A program made the position numbers and the translations under genes. DNA of 62,000 bases from Mesostigma viride (taxonomy: Eukaryota > Streptophyta > Mesostigmatophyceae > Mesostigmatales > Mesostigmataceae), in assembly GCA_009746045.1 (NCBI GenBank), contig RPFO01000059.1:2588068-2650067 (forward strand), read 5' to 3'. The notes under the pieces were generated by a model. That model saw nothing but the letters and a program-made list of their open reading frames with translations. It ran no database searches and had not been told where the DNA came from. Below are positions 41,855-62,000 of this stretch, piece by piece. How positions within the stretch are numbered: the stretch's first letter is position 1; each line of letters starts with the position of its first letter.

Positions 41855-41984
41855 GATAATGATGTGCGCTGAGTTTGAAGGTGCGGTATAGGCTGTCCGT
41901 ATAAAGCCTAGCACACAAAAATGTAAAATAAATGTTTCTCTTGGTGGGAAGGAACTTGAATGGACCAAAAACAAGAAATGTATA
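41855..41984. repeat. Direct repeat X, right copy
   Basis: Counterpart of 30352-30484, including CTGTCCGTAT, AGCCTAGCACACAAAAATG and the AATAAA context. Differences include a small deletion (GTATTATAAAG versus GTATAAAG). Confidence 0.7.
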
Positions 41985-42951
41985 GACGTATGTAATAATA
42001 ATATGCGTTTTCATGATTTTTTTCTATTAATTTATTAATTAAATTCATGATTTTTGGCTGATTTTTAATAAACAAAATTTTTTTCGGGGGCTGATTTCAC
42101 TCCAACACAATGTTTTCCTAGCTAATTGCAAAGGATTTTTTTTTCGCGATTTCCGCGACTTCCGACCCCAGCCAATACAGAGTAGTTACAAATCTTGATG
42201 GAAAAAAAGCATAAAAGTACAGTGAAAACTGTATCGTCACACATTGAGAACTGTATTTGCATTGCCACAATTAAACTGCGGGAAGTACACAGCAGCTCAT
42301 CCACATAACAACTTCAGAGCCATCCACTGTTATCGATCCGTCTTGCTACCATTTTGGCAGCAGCCCTTGAAAGTACAGGAGCCCTTGAAAGTACAGGGGC
42401 GCGATCTTGGCATGCAACATCATGTTTTGGTGGCCTGCATGGCACAGCACTGCTAAGTGAATCGATGAAAAAAGCACGCGTACGAAAAATCTGTGAGGCC
42501 CCTAAATAACATTGAACTTTTTCAGCTCAACAGAAATCTAGCTAGCGAAATTGGCGAGCTAGGCAGCCTAAGATTTACAAGTCCTACTTAAGTACACGTA
42601 TATTACAAACTGGTATACACACCAGAAATACAGGTGGACTACATAAGGGCAAGGTATTGCGGAGAGACAAAAGTACAGTGGGATGCCCTTCAGGAAAAAA
42701 TGGGAGAGTGAGGCTCGTGGTCTCCAAGGTAGAGATACCGTGGAGAAATGGGAAAGAAAAATTTCCCGGGATCTCTTGCTTTCCTTACATGCTGACCAGT
42801 AGTCTCCCCGTCCTCCCAACATCTCAATCCAAAATCCGCCCTTAGGAAAGTTTATGGGAAAGAAACTTCCTCCCCCCATACCTCGATCACACCCAATCTC
42901 CCAGTGCAATACATCCATTCCCAGCAGCCTTCTCAACCCAGGCTATTCTTG
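41985..42951. other. Intergenic, 3' flank of the membrane-protein gene
   Basis: AT-rich with no coding frame. A short tandem duplication (CCCTTGAAAGTACAGG, ~42365-42398) is present. The 3' untranslated region of the minus-strand gene that ends at 42952 presumably lies in its right part. Confidence 0.4.
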
Positions 42952-61840
<18,889 letters not shown>

Positions 61841-62000
61841 CTGCACGTGCCCAAGTAACCAGGAAAATATGGTTTCAGCATGTCGTTATAGCATATAATT
61901 TCTGCCTATCATTTATGCATAGCAGACCCATACAGGACCCAGCATCCATCATATACGTGCTTTGATCCTAGGCAAGAAGTCCTCCATTTGACTCGTGAAA
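61841..62000. other. Intron of the partial membrane-protein gene
   Basis: Sequence upstream (on the minus strand) of the acceptor TGCAG at 61841-61845. The exon before it is outside the window. Confidence 0.45.

Overview
The window looks like nuclear DNA of a green alga: GC-rich coding exons, spliceosomal introns (GTGAG/GTAAG donors, pyrimidine-CAG acceptors), long low-complexity introns, and several retrotransposon classes together. The lineage is inferred only from this style; no rRNA, tRNA or organelle gene was seen.

Layout. 491-13854 (+) is a nine-exon gene whose exons join in frame into a predicted 2,296-residue membrane protein: two extracellular Cache-type sensor modules, each between transmembrane helices, followed by a two-repeat (TPC/Cav-like) cation channel with an EF-hand between the repeats. 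14608-15740 (-) is an armadillo-like gene fragment with broken frame. 17199-18374 (+) is a single-exon, CCDC24-like coiled-coil gene. 19.4-30 kb is a nest of repeats: L1-type ORF1 fragments, an octamer-based satellite, one nearly complete LINE with a restriction-like endonuclease (22695-26456), and two truncated copies of it tail to tail. 30817-41749 is a young Ty3/gypsy-type retrotransposon. 42952-61840 (-) holds at least eleven exons of a GCC2/GCC3-like (TRP-like) multipass membrane protein with a 1,382-residue serine-rich tail; its 5' end is outside the window. Its introns hold a 2.3 kb TTAA-flanked inverted-repeat element, an RNase H fragment and several microsatellites.

The strongest candidate for something undescribed is the gypsy element. 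Its Pol carries a complete-looking DNMT3-like cytosine-C5 methyltransferase upstream of reverse transcriptase/RNase H, a DDE integrase, and a C-terminal PHD finger, so a putative chromatin writer and reader travel together. Its terminal repeats are not plain LTRs: they are arranged A1-internal-B1-A2-B2 (A = 1,127 bp, B = 135 bp), a split direct-repeat layout known from PAT/DIRS and TOC1-type elements but not expected for an element with a DDE integrase. A1 and A2 look identical, so insertion was recent.

The second candidate is the covalent fusion of two Cache sensors to a two-repeat cation channel.

Caution: reading frames of the mobile elements break at several C or G runs, always in the sense expected if one base were missing. 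Homopolymer under-calling in the assembly must be excluded before programmed frameshifting or pseudogene status is claimed.
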